From assembly GCF_020873875.1 (NCBI RefSeq), contig NZ_JAHWGU010000016.1:1-64000 (forward strand): a stretch of 64,000 nucleotides of DNA. The letters run 5' to 3'. The notes under the pieces are model-generated. The model made no database searches. It was not told where the DNA came from and saw only the letters and a list, made by a program, of their open reading frames with translations. Numbering within the stretch: position 1 is the stretch's first letter; each line of letters begins with the position of its first letter. This stretch comes from Actinoplanes sp. DH11. Lineage in GTDB: Bacteria > Actinomycetota > Actinomycetes > Mycobacteriales > Micromonosporaceae. The position numbers and the translations under genes were made by a program. Shown piece by piece: positions 50,850 to 59,311 of the stretch.

Positions 50850-53800
50850 ATGCGGCCGGATGATGCTGAACGACACACCGGCCCGGGCGACGACGTCCGG
50901 GCGGCGCTCGCGGCCTGGCGTGACGGGGTCGCTGAACCTGGCGCGGCCAACCGGCTCGTCAACCTGCCGCGCGGCGGCGCCGACCTCGTGGAGATCGTCG
51001 CACCTGATGCGGCCGGTGTCCTGGCGGCGCTGCGGGCGGGGCGGGACACCGCGTTCGGACCGGGCGGTCTGCGGGTGGACGTGCCGGACGAGGTGCTGCA
51101 TCCGCTGCTGCGGCGGCTGCGCCGGCACACCCGGCAGGAGCGGGACGACCGCGGGGTCGACGTACTGCACCTCGCGGTCGGGCTGCTGCACTGGCAGGAC
51201 CGGGATGGGGCGGGGTACGCGAGCCCGCTGCTACTGGTACCCGTGGAGCTGGTGGCGCTCGGCCACGACGACGTGCCGAAGTTGCGGGCCGGTGCGGGCG
51301 ATCCTGTCGTCAACCCCGCATTGGTAACCCGTCTTCAGCAACTCGGCATCGGCCTGCCGTCCGATGCGGCCGGGGATCGGCAAGAGAAGACTGGTCGGCA
51401 AGGAGAGAGACAAGAGAACAGCGACCAGCAACAGCAGAGCGACCAACAACAGCAGAGCCACCACCAGGACCAGGCGTACGGGCTGCGAGCCCGAGTGGAT
51501 GCCGCGATCGCCGGCCGGCCCGGCTGGCGCACGTCGGACATCGTCGTGCTGGGGCGGTTCGACACGACCGCCGAGGAGATCCGGCGTGACCTGATCGGCA
51601 ACGAGGCCGCGCTCGCCGGCCATCCGGTCGTCCGGGCGCTGGCCGGCGCCCCCGGGACTGCCGGTGCGTTCGCGTTCGACCCGATCACCGCCGATGAGAT
51701 CGACACGCTGGCCCCGCCGGAGGACACCCCGCTGGTGCTGGACGCCGACGCCGACCAGCGTGCCTGCGTGGCCGCGGCGTCCGAGGGGCGCAGCTTCGTG
51801 ATCGACGGGCCGCCCGGCACCGGGAAGTCGCAGACCGTCGCCAACATGATCGGCGCGCTGGCACATGCCGGCAAACGGGTCTTGTTCGTCTCCGAGAAGG
51901 CTGCCGCGCTCGACGCCGTGCAGCATCGGCTCTCCGCTGCGGGTCTCGGCAATTACCTGCTGGACCTGCACGGTTCCCGGGTGTCGCGGCGCACGGTCGC
52001 GGGCGCGCTGGCCGCCGCCCTGGACGCGGTGCCCACCCTGGACTCGGTGCCGCTGCCCGGGATGGACGACGCCGACCGGGAGGCGTTGCGGGAGAGGCGG
52101 GAGCGGCTGAACGCGTACGCCGAAGCGGTAAACGAGGTCCGCGACCCGCTGGGGTGCAGCTTCCACGACGTCGTGGGGCGACTGGCCGCGCTGGGTGACG
52201 TGCCGGACGCGCCCGCGCCGGGGGTGCACGCGGGTGCGCTCACCGAGCCGGTGCTGGACCGGATCCGGGAGGCCGCCCGCCGGCTGGAGCACGCGTGGCG
52301 ACCGGCGAACGAGCGCAGCGGGTTCCGCTGGCGCGAGGTGATCGAGAAGGAGCCGCTGGACGAGGCGCTGGAACTGGCCCAGATGGCGCTGGAGGACCTG
52401 GCCGGCGCGTCGATGCCGAACGCGGCCATCGCGACCGCGTTCCATCTGCGGCTGCCGTCCGATGCCCCGGCCCTGTCCGAGGCGGCCGCGCACGCCGCCC
52501 GCCGGCCGCGTGACGTCGAGGATCAGTGGCTCACCGCTGTCGCGCTGCGGCCGGTGCGGCAGGCGGCCGAGGACCTGGAGCGCCTGCTCGACGAGGTGAA
52601 CCGGGCGGTCGAGCAGGCCGAGGCGCGTACCGGGGTGTCCTGGGAGACCTTGGCCGCGCCGCTGGACGCCGGCCGGATCCCGGAGCCGCCGCGGCTGGAG
52701 CCACCCGCGGTACGCCTCGAGCCGCTCACCGCCGCTGAGGCGAAGGCGCTGGCCGGCCGGTTCGCCGCGGACGCCGACGAGTTGGAGCACCAGCAGCGCC
52801 GGCTGGACCGGGCCACCACCCGGTTGCGGCTGCCGGACGTCGTGATGTTCACCGACGTGGAGCTCGTCACGCTGATCACCGAGCTGGGTGGCCGGCCGGA
52901 CAAGCCGCTGCCGGCCTGGTTCGCCCCGGGTGCGCAGAGCGCGGTGCACGGTGCGGCCGCGCAGCTGCGCCGGCACGTGGAGGCGGTGGCGGCCGCGGCC
53001 GGGCCGGCGAGGGAGTACTTCACCGACGCGGCGCTTGAGGAACCCGTCGAGGAACTGGCGGAACGGTTCGCCACGGTGCACCGGGGCCCCCGCAAGCTGC
53101 TCGCGCCGCACCGCCGTGACAAGGAGACGGTGGCCGGGGTCGCCCGGCCGGACGTGACAGTCGACGAGGCCGTCGCCCACCTGGATCTGGCGGTCGCCTG
53201 GCGCCGCGCCCACGAGGGCCTGGTCGCCGCGGAACGTCAGCACGCCGCGCTGCTGGGCCGTTACTGGCAGCGCCTCGGCACCGACTTCCGGGCCATCGGC
53301 CGGGCGCTGGAGACCGCCGCGGAGGTGCTGCGGGTCGCGCCCACCGAGGCGTTGCCGGCGATCGTCGACTACACCACCGCCGAGCACGCCGACGCGGAGC
53401 TGCTGGACGCGGTCACCGAGGCGCGGGACGTGTTCCGGCACTGGCGGGCGACGTTGCGCCCGGAACCCGAGCCGGCGGCCCGTCCCGAGCTGGGCCAGGG
53501 CAGTGTGCAGGCCGGCATCGCGTGGCTGCGCGCGCAGGTCGGCACGCTGCGGGATACGGCCGCGCTGCTCGACCAGCTGGGCGAGGCCATCGGGCGGGAC
53601 CTTAACGTGGCCGAGGCGGCAACCGTGTTGCAGGCGCGGCAGGCGGTGCTGGACGCGGAGGAGGCGCTGGCGGGCGCGGCCGGCGGGTACCGGTCGGTGC
53701 TGGGGGCCGCCTACCGCGGCCGGCAGACCGACCTGCGGGCGCTCGGCGAGGCGATCGACTGGGCGGCGAAGGCGCGTACCCTGCGTACCGGCACCGATGC

Positions 53801-56234
53801 GGCCCTCAACAGCGAGCAGGTGCAGGCGCTGGCCGGCGGCGGCGCGAAGCCGTCCGAGCTGGCCCCGGTGATCGACGCCTGGCAGGAGGCCCGGCAGCGG
53901 ATCCTGGACGCGTTCGGCCCGGCCCGGCAGGTCCGGCTGGCGACCGCCCTGGACCGCTACGAGACGGCCCGCGACCTGCTGCGCGACCTGCGCGACGACG
54001 ACACCGGCCAGCGTGAGTGGTTCGACTACCTGGCGGCCCGGGAGGTGCTCGCCGAGTACGGCCTGGACGGCGTGATCGAGTTCTGCGCCGATCACGGTGT
54101 CGACGTGGGGCGGGTGCCGGACGTGATCGAGCGGGCCGCCTACCGGGCCTGGGCCGACGACGTGATCGCCAACGACGACCGTCTGGAGCCGCTCTCCGCG
54201 GCCGAACGCTCCGACCTGGTCGAGGACTTCCGCCGGCTCGACGTCGACCTGCTCCAGGACGCCGCCGGCCGGATCATCAAGGCCGCGAACGCGCGCCGGC
54301 CCCGGGTGCCGAAGAAGGTGCCGCCGACGATCGCGCTGATCCGCGGTGAGGGCCAGAAGCAGAGCGGCCACCTGCCGGTCCGCCGCCTGCTCGGGGAGAC
54401 GTGGGAGGTCGCGTCCGCACTCAAGCCGTGCTTCCTGATGCCGCCGGCCGCGGCGGCCCGGCTGCTGCCGGACGAGGCCCGCTTCGACGTGGTGATCATC
54501 GACGAGGCGTCCCGGATGACGCCGGCCGCCGCGGTGGCCTGTGCCCGGCGCGGCACCTCGCTGATCGTCGTGGGCGACGCGGCGCAGCTGCCGCCGGCCG
54601 GTGACCAGCCCTCGGTGCTGGTGGTGGCCGACGACTGCGGCGCCTTCCCGCGGATCGGCCTGACCCGGCATTACCGCAGCCGGCACGAGGCGCTCGTCGA
54701 CTTCGCGAACCACGCGTTCTACCGCGGCCGGCTCAGCACCTTCCCCGGGGCGTTGCCGTCCGGCCCGGACATCGGCGTGCAGCTGTTCCCGGCGGCCGCC
54801 GCCACGGAGGCCGCGCTCGTCGCGGAGCGGGTGGTGCACCACTTCACGCACCGGCCCGGTCTCTCGCTGGGAGTGGTCACGCTGACCGCCGAGCAGGTCG
54901 ACACGGTCGCCGACGCGGTGGAGGCGGTTCTCGGCGGCGACCCTGACCTGGAACGTTTCCTCGGCGAGCTGTTCGTCAAGGACGCCGAGGCCGCGCAGGG
55001 CGACGAACGCGACGTGATCATCCTGTCGACCGGGGCGAGCCTGGACGCGGCCGGCGGGCCGACCGGCGCGCGCCGCCTCAACGTGGCGATCACCCGGGCC
55101 CGGCAGCGGATCGAGGTGGTCAGCGGGATCGGCGTGCCGGCCGAGCCGGCGGGGGAGGGCGAGCGGCAGCTTTCCGCGTACCTGGAGAGTGCGAGCGCGG
55201 GAATCACCGAGGGTGAGCGAAGCGATCGGGCGCGGCCCGGCACCCTGCTCGAGGACTCCGTCCTCGCGACCGTCGCGGGCTGGGGCTATGCGGTGGACGG
55301 CCAGGTCGGGATGGGGCCGGTCCGGGTCGCGGTGGGTGTACGGGCGAACGACGCGCCCGAACACCCGTACACGCTCGGTGTTCTCTGTGACGGCCCGGGA
55401 ACCTCCTCGCCGGTGGCCCGGGACCGGGACCGCCTGCACGATCAGATTTTGCACAGCCTCGGCTGGAGTGTGTACCGGGTCTGGAGCGTCGCCTGGTACC
55501 GCGACCGGGCCGAGGAGGAGGCCCGGCTGCGCGTGGCCATCGAGAACGCCCTGGCCGTGCCGGACGTCTTCGCCGAGCCGGACGAGGAACAGCTCACCGT
55601 GCGCCCGGCGCCGCGCCCGGAGTGGGCGCTGCCCTACGAGCGTGCGGCGGTGGGCCCGCTGCCGGCGAGCGCCCGGGCCAACGACGACGTGGCCCGTGCC
55701 CAGCTGGTGCAGGCGGTGGAGCGGATCGCCGAGGCGGAGGGGCCGGTGCACCTGCAGGTGCTGACCCGCCGGATCCGCGAGGCGTGGGGGATCAGCCGGC
55801 TCACCCAGGGTGTGAAGACCGCGATCGAGGCGGCGATCCGGTCGTCGGGTGCGGGCTTCGACGGTACGTTCGTGACGTCGCCGGAGTCACCGATCCCGGC
55901 GGTGCGCGTCCCCGCCGACGGGGTGAACCGCAAGCCGGACCAGGTGGCCGACTCGGAGCTTCAGCTGGCCCTGGAGTATCTGGTGCTGGACGCGGGTCTG
56001 GTGGAGGCGGAGGATCTGCTGGCCGCGGCGGGCCGGTTGTTCGGCTGGAGCGGCAACAAGGTGGCCGCGTCCCGGCTGGCGGCGATGCTGGACGAACTGG
56101 TCGCGGCGGAACGGCTGCTGGCGCACCGCAACGGGCTGATCTCGGCGCCGGCGGAGGACCTGCTGGACCTGCCGGACCCGGCTACGCTGCCGCACCGCGA
56201 CGACGCCGTCCGGCGGCAGGACGTCAGCGCCTGA
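50850..56234 (+). CDS. Giant DUF4011-type SF1 helicase with degenerate nuclease domain and DUF3320-like tail (copy 2)
   Basis: A 1794-residue paralogue of the helicase at 16876. It has a DUF4011-like N-terminus (AALAAWRDGV...VLHLAVGLLHW...LLLVPVELV), Walker A DGPPGTGKSQTVANMI (319-334), a long helical insertion, Walker B VVIIDEASRMTPAAAV, GDAAQLPPAG, YRSRHEALVDFAN, AAQGDERDVIILS and motif VI NVAITRARQRIEV. The Vsr-like domain reads VRVAVGVRAN and GVLCDG where I expect VDLAV and GIECDG, so both acidic residues look lost; ARDRDRL and LGWSVYRVWSVAW remain. The last ~200 residues resemble DUF3320 and a helical tail absent from copy 1. Residues 175-209 are a Gln-rich insertion. ATG 50850 has a weak ribosome-binding site. 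A nucleic-acid motor, perhaps in defence or repair; function unproven. Confidence 0.85.
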   Translation: MRPDDAERHTGPGDDVRAALAAWRDGVAEPGAANRLVNLPRGGADLVEIVAPDAAGVLAALRAGRDTAFGPGGLRVDVPDEVLHPLLRRLRRHTRQERDDRGVDVLHLAVGLLHWQDRDGAGYASPLLLVPVELVALGHDDVPKLRAGAGDPVVNPALVTRLQQLGIGLPSDAAGDRQEKTGRQGERQENSDQQQQSDQQQQSHHQDQAYGLRARVDAAIAGRPGWRTSDIVVLGRFDTTAEEIRRDLIGNEAALAGHPVVRALAGAPGTAGAFAFDPITADEIDTLAPPEDTPLVLDADADQRACVAAASEGRSFVIDGPPGTGKSQTVANMIGALAHAGKRVLFVSEKAAALDAVQHRLSAAGLGNYLLDLHGSRVSRRTVAGALAAALDAVPTLDSVPLPGMDDADREALRERRERLNAYAEAVNEVRDPLGCSFHDVVGRLAALGDVPDAPAPGVHAGALTEPVLDRIREAARRLEHAWRPANERSGFRWREVIEKEPLDEALELAQMALEDLAGASMPNAAIATAFHLRLPSDAPALSEAAAHAARRPRDVEDQWLTAVALRPVRQAAEDLERLLDEVNRAVEQAEARTGVSWETLAAPLDAGRIPEPPRLEPPAVRLEPLTAAEAKALAGRFAADADELEHQQRRLDRATTRLRLPDVVMFTDVELVTLITELGGRPDKPLPAWFAPGAQSAVHGAAAQLRRHVEAVAAAAGPAREYFTDAALEEPVEELAERFATVHRGPRKLLAPHRRDKETVAGVARPDVTVDEAVAHLDLAVAWRRAHEGLVAAERQHAALLGRYWQRLGTDFRAIGRALETAAEVLRVAPTEALPAIVDYTTAEHADAELLDAVTEARDVFRHWRATLRPEPEPAARPELGQGSVQAGIAWLRAQVGTLRDTAALLDQLGEAIGRDLNVAEAATVLQARQAVLDAEEALAGAAGGYRSVLGAAYRGRQTDLRALGEAIDWAAKARTLRTGTDAALNSEQVQALAGGGAKPSELAPVIDAWQEARQRILDAFGPARQVRLATALDRYETARDLLRDLRDDDTGQREWFDYLAAREVLAEYGLDGVIEFCADHGVDVGRVPDVIERAAYRAWADDVIANDDRLEPLSAAERSDLVEDFRRLDVDLLQDAAGRIIKAANARRPRVPKKVPPTIALIRGEGQKQSGHLPVRRLLGETWEVASALKPCFLMPPAAAARLLPDEARFDVVIIDEASRMTPAAAVACARRGTSLIVVGDAAQLPPAGDQPSVLVVADDCGAFPRIGLTRHYRSRHEALVDFANHAFYRGRLSTFPGALPSGPDIGVQLFPAAAATEAALVAERVVHHFTHRPGLSLGVVTLTAEQVDTVADAVEAVLGGDPDLERFLGELFVKDAEAAQGDERDVIILSTGASLDAAGGPTGARRLNVAITRARQRIEVVSGIGVPAEPAGEGERQLSAYLESASAGITEGERSDRARPGTLLEDSVLATVAGWGYAVDGQVGMGPVRVAVGVRANDAPEHPYTLGVLCDGPGTSSPVARDRDRLHDQILHSLGWSVYRVWSVAWYRDRAEEEARLRVAIENALAVPDVFAEPDEEQLTVRPAPRPEWALPYERAAVGPLPASARANDDVARAQLVQAVERIAEAEGPVHLQVLTRRIREAWGISRLTQGVKTAIEAAIRSSGAGFDGTFVTSPESPIPAVRVPADGVNRKPDQVADSELQLALEYLVLDAGLVEAEDLLAAAGRLFGWSGNKVAASRLAAMLDELVAAERLLAHRNGLISAPAEDLLDLPDPATLPHRDDAVRRQDVSA
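51372..51476 (+). repeat. Gln-rich coding insertion in helicase copy 2
   Basis: Residues 175-209 include DRQEKTGRQGERQENSDQQQ and QQSDQQQQSHHQDQ. The DNA is CAA/CAG/GAC-rich and clearly less GC-rich than the surrounding gene. It lies after VNPALVTRLQQLGIGLP, where copy 1 continues with unrelated linker. Confidence 0.85.
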
Positions 56235-56261
56235 CGAATTGCGTCAGCGCTTGACGTATTC
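56222..56261. repeat. 20-bp tandem duplication spanning two convergent stops
   Basis: CGTCAGCGCCTGACGAATTG (56222-56241) is followed by CGTCAGCGCTTGACGTATTC (56242-56261). The first copy holds the helicase stop and the second the stop of the convergent DUF6879-like gene. Confidence 0.85.
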
Positions 56262-56762
56262 GTCGTGCGGGACCGCGACCGGCCACAGCGCGTCCCGCAC
56301 GCGGGCGCAGTGCGCCACGATCGCCGGGTCCTCGGTGGTGGCGCCGGCGGTGAACGAGCCGTCCGGCGCCGCCAGTGTGAACACCACCCGCCGGTCGTCG
56401 AAGATCCAGTAGTCGTCGGTGGTGACCGGGAGGTCGCCCACCTCGTCCCGGGGCAGCCAGCGGATCATCTCGCCGGCGTCCACGTTGAGGTGCGAGATGT
56501 TGAGCAGCCAGCGGGTGTAGTCGCCGTGCGGCACGGTCACCACGCGCAGCCGGCGCACGCTGCGACCGGCCGCCGTGTTCTCCCGGATCAGGTTGAGCCA
56601 GGGCTGCTGCCAGGCGAAGTCGTCGGGTTCCCCGGCGAGGTACCGGCGGATCGGCTCGGCCTCGTCGGGTGTCCGGTAGACGTCGGCGACCTCCAAATGG
56701 AACGCCGACCGGTCGAAGTCGCGGAACAGGTCGTCGAGTTCGGAGTTCAAGAGCAACCGCAT
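56244..56762 (-). CDS. DUF6879-like protein
   Basis: A 172-residue soluble protein. The opening LDDLFRDFDRSAFHLEVADVYR, the middle RRLRVVTVPHGDYTRWLLNI and DYWIFDDRRVVFTL match my memory of DUF6879, an actinobacterial family often next to XRE/WhiJ-type regulators. No regulator is adjacent here. I chose ATG 56762; a GTG at 56798 would add 12 residues but has no room for a ribosome-binding site. It converges on helicase copy 2 with nine bases between the stops. Confidence 0.75.
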   Translation of the reverse strand: MRLLLNSELDDLFRDFDRSAFHLEVADVYRTPDEAEPIRRYLAGEPDDFAWQQPWLNLIRENTAAGRSVRRLRVVTVPHGDYTRWLLNISHLNVDAGEMIRWLPRDEVGDLPVTTDDYWIFDDRRVVFTLAAPDGSFTAGATTEDPAIVAHCARVRDALWPVAVPHDEYVKR

Positions 56763-56837
56763 CCGTCCACACTGGTCACTCAGTGTGCCCAGGTCCACAC
56801 CTCAGAGTGAAAAGTGCAACTTGCAGAAAAACCCGGC

Positions 56838-57644
56838 TCAGCCGTTGCGCCATTCGTCCGAGGTGAGATGGGATCCGGCCTGCGGGCCCATCAGCAGCAT
56901 CCCGCCGTCCACCACCCAGGAGGCGCCCGTCACGTAGCCGGCGTCCGGCCCGGCCAGCATCGCCACCACCGCGGCCACCTCGTTCGCGTCCCCCGGCCGA
57001 CCCAGTGGCACACCGGGACGGTCGATGGTGAACGGGTCGGCGTCCTCGTTGCCGGTCATCGGCGTCGCGATCTCACCCGGCGCGACCGCGTTCACGGTGA
57101 TCCCGTCGGCCGCGAGTTCCTGCGCCATCACCTTGGTGAGCAGGCCCAGACCGCCCTTCGCGGCACAGTAGGCGCCGGAGCCGACCCGCGGCGCATGCTC
57201 GTGCACACTGGTGATGTTGATGATGCGGCCGCCGTTGCCCCGGCTCCGCATGTGCCGGGCGGCGCGCTGGGCGCAGAGGAACGGCCCGTCCAGGTCCACC
57301 GTGAGAACCTCGCGCCACTCGTCGTACCCGGTGTCGATCACGGGCGTCGAGATGCCGGTGCCGGCGCAGTTCACCAGGACGCCGAGGCCGCCGAACGCCG
57401 CCGCGAAGTCGTCGATCACGTCGGCCGCCGCCGGCAGCCGGGACAGGTCGAGATGCCTGACCTCGCACCGCCGGCCGGTGGCCCGTACCTTCGCCGCCAC
57501 CTCCTGCGCGCCCTTGTCGTCGGACCGGAAGGTCACCCCCACGTCGAAACCCGCCTTGGCCAGGGCGATCGCGGTGGCCTCCCCGATACCGGAGTCCGAG
57601 CCGGTGACGACGGCGATCCGGTCGTAGTTGTCTCTCTTCGGCAT
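56838..57644 (-). CDS. Short-chain dehydrogenase/reductase
   Basis: A 268-residue classical SDR. Seen: AVVTGSDSGIGEATAIAL (cofactor loop TGxxxGIG), LVNCAGTG (NNAG-type), NITSVHEHAP (catalytic Ser), GAYCAAKGGLGLL (YxxxK) and VNAVAPGEIATPM. It resembles glucose-1-dehydrogenase/3-oxoacyl reductase-like SDRs. It lies nine bases after the acyl-CoA ligase gene and is probably the last gene of that unit, reducing a keto-intermediate. Confidence 0.9.
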   Translation of the reverse strand: MPKRDNYDRIAVVTGSDSGIGEATAIALAKAGFDVGVTFRSDDKGAQEVAAKVRATGRRCEVRHLDLSRLPAAADVIDDFAAAFGGLGVLVNCAGTGISTPVIDTGYDEWREVLTVDLDGPFLCAQRAARHMRSRGNGGRIINITSVHEHAPRVGSGAYCAAKGGLGLLTKVMAQELAADGITVNAVAPGEIATPMTGNEDADPFTIDRPGVPLGRPGDANEVAAVVAMLAGPDAGYVTGASWVVDGGMLLMGPQAGSHLTSDEWRNG

Positions 57645-57653
57645 GCGCCCTGG

Positions 57654-59243
57654 TTACCCCGCCGCCTCCGGGCGTAACTCGCGGGTCAGGATCTTGCCGG
57701 TGGCGTTGCGGGGGAGGCTCTCCAGGAAGATCACATCCCGGGGTACGCAGAACCGGGCGCGATGCCGGCGGACGTGTTCGCGCACCTTGTCCGGGTCGAG
57801 CCGGGCACCGTCGCGCAGCACCAGATAGGCGGCGAGGCGCTGGCCGTACCCGTCGTCCGGCACGCCGATCACCGCCGCCTCGCGGACCTGCGGCAGGTCG
57901 GCGAGCAGGCCCTCGATTTCGGCGGGATAGACGTTCTCGCCACCGGAGACGATCATGTCGTCCTCCCGGCCGTCGACGAACAGTCGGCCGTCCTCGTCGG
58001 CGTGCCCCAGGTCGCCGGTGCCGAGCAGGCCGTCGCTGGTCCGGGACTCGGCGCTGTTCGTGTACCCCTCGAAGAGCATCTCGTTCACCACGAACAGCCG
58101 GCCCGTCGTGCCCGCCGGGACCTCCCGGCCGTCGTCGCCGAGCACCTTGACCGTGGTGCCGAACGGCGGCCGGCCCGCGGTGCCCGGCGCGGCACGCAGA
58201 TCCTGCGGGGTGGCGATGGAGACCCAGGAGGCCTCGGTCGAGCCGTAGAGGTTGTAGAGGACGTCGCCGTACCGGTCCATGAACCGGGTGGCCAGGCTAC
58301 CCGGCAGGGCAGAGCCGCTCACCGCGGCGACGCGCAGACCTGGGCGGGCGGCCCGCGGTTCGAGTTCCATCAGCTGCTGGAGCATGACGGGTACGGCGAC
58401 CAGCGCGTCGACGTCCGCCAGCGCCGCGTCCGTCCGTGCCGCGTCGAAGCGGCGGTGCAGGACGATCGTGGCCCGCAGTGCCAGGGCGATCTGGAGGCCC
58501 GCGAAACCCCAGGTGTGGAAGAGCGGCGCCGCGATCAGGACCCGGTCGCCGGCCCGCAGCGGGATCCGGTCGATCACCGAGCAGAGTGGCCGGAAGCCGC
58601 CCGGGGTGGGCCGGCGGGCACCCTTCGGGGTGCCGGTCGTGCCGGAGGTCAGCACGATCGTGCGGCCCGGCCGCCGGGGCGGCCGCACGTCCGGACCCGC
58701 GCCGCCCAGTTCGATCAGCCGCTCCAGGTCCTGCTCGCCGATCCGGAGCGGACTGCCGGCCGGGCCCTGCTCATCGCTCCGGGGTGGGTCGGCGGCCGGG
58801 TCCAGCCGCGGCCCGAACTCGTCGTCGTGGATCAGCGCGCGCAGGTCCTGGTCGGTGACGACGCCGGCGAGCTGGTGCGCGGACAGGCCGGTGTTGACGA
58901 GCACCGGGTCGGCGCCGAGCGTGGTGACGCCGATCAGCGACTCGATCATCCGGGCCGAGTTGCGGCAGAGCAGGCCGACCCGGTCACCGGGGGCGATGCC
59001 GCGGGCGGCCAGGCCCGCGGCCAGGCGTTCGGAGCGGGACAGCAGGTCGGCGTACGTCACCCGGCGCTCGTCGTCGACCACCGCGATCCGCCCCGGGCTG
59101 CGGGCGGCGGCCTGCCGCAGCTCACCGGCGAGCCCGAAGCCCCAGCGGCCGAGCGCGGCGAACTGCCGGACGATCCGGCCGGGGTGGCCGGGGGTGAGCA
59201 GGCCACGCCGGGCCATGGTGGTGGCGACGAACGTCAGGTCCAT
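57654..59243 (-). CDS. AMP-forming acyl-CoA ligase
   Basis: A 529-residue member of the ANL superfamily that activates a carboxylic acid to acyl-CoA through an acyl-adenylate. Seen: the P-loop TIVLTSGTTGTPKGARRP, APLFHTWGFAGLQ, LYNLYGSTEASWVSIATP (motif A5), LLGTGDLGHADEDGRLFVDGREDDMIVSGGENVYPAEIE in parts, and PRNATGKILTREL with the adenylation Lys. It resembles mycobacterial FadD-type enzymes. It lies in line with the acyl-CoA dehydrogenase upstream and the SDR downstream, so it likely primes a fatty or lipid acid for the pathway. Confidence 0.92.
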   Translation of the reverse strand: MDLTFVATTMARRGLLTPGHPGRIVRQFAALGRWGFGLAGELRQAAARSPGRIAVVDDERRVTYADLLSRSERLAAGLAARGIAPGDRVGLLCRNSARMIESLIGVTTLGADPVLVNTGLSAHQLAGVVTDQDLRALIHDDEFGPRLDPAADPPRSDEQGPAGSPLRIGEQDLERLIELGGAGPDVRPPRRPGRTIVLTSGTTGTPKGARRPTPGGFRPLCSVIDRIPLRAGDRVLIAAPLFHTWGFAGLQIALALRATIVLHRRFDAARTDAALADVDALVAVPVMLQQLMELEPRAARPGLRVAAVSGSALPGSLATRFMDRYGDVLYNLYGSTEASWVSIATPQDLRAAPGTAGRPPFGTTVKVLGDDGREVPAGTTGRLFVVNEMLFEGYTNSAESRTSDGLLGTGDLGHADEDGRLFVDGREDDMIVSGGENVYPAEIEGLLADLPQVREAAVIGVPDDGYGQRLAAYLVLRDGARLDPDKVREHVRRHRARFCVPRDVIFLESLPRNATGKILTRELRPEAAG

Positions 59244-59311
59244 CCGGGCGCTCCTTCGCGTGTCGTTCCGGCCGTCCCGTCTGCAGGGCCGTCCCGGGCG
59301 GACGGTGGCTC

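Noticed and set aside
51231-55751. A 1506-codon open frame antisense to helicase copy 2
   Set aside because: It is the mirror frame of a high-GC gene. The sense strand carries SF1 motifs and normal codon bias; the antisense product is Arg/Gly/Pro/His-rich with no domain.
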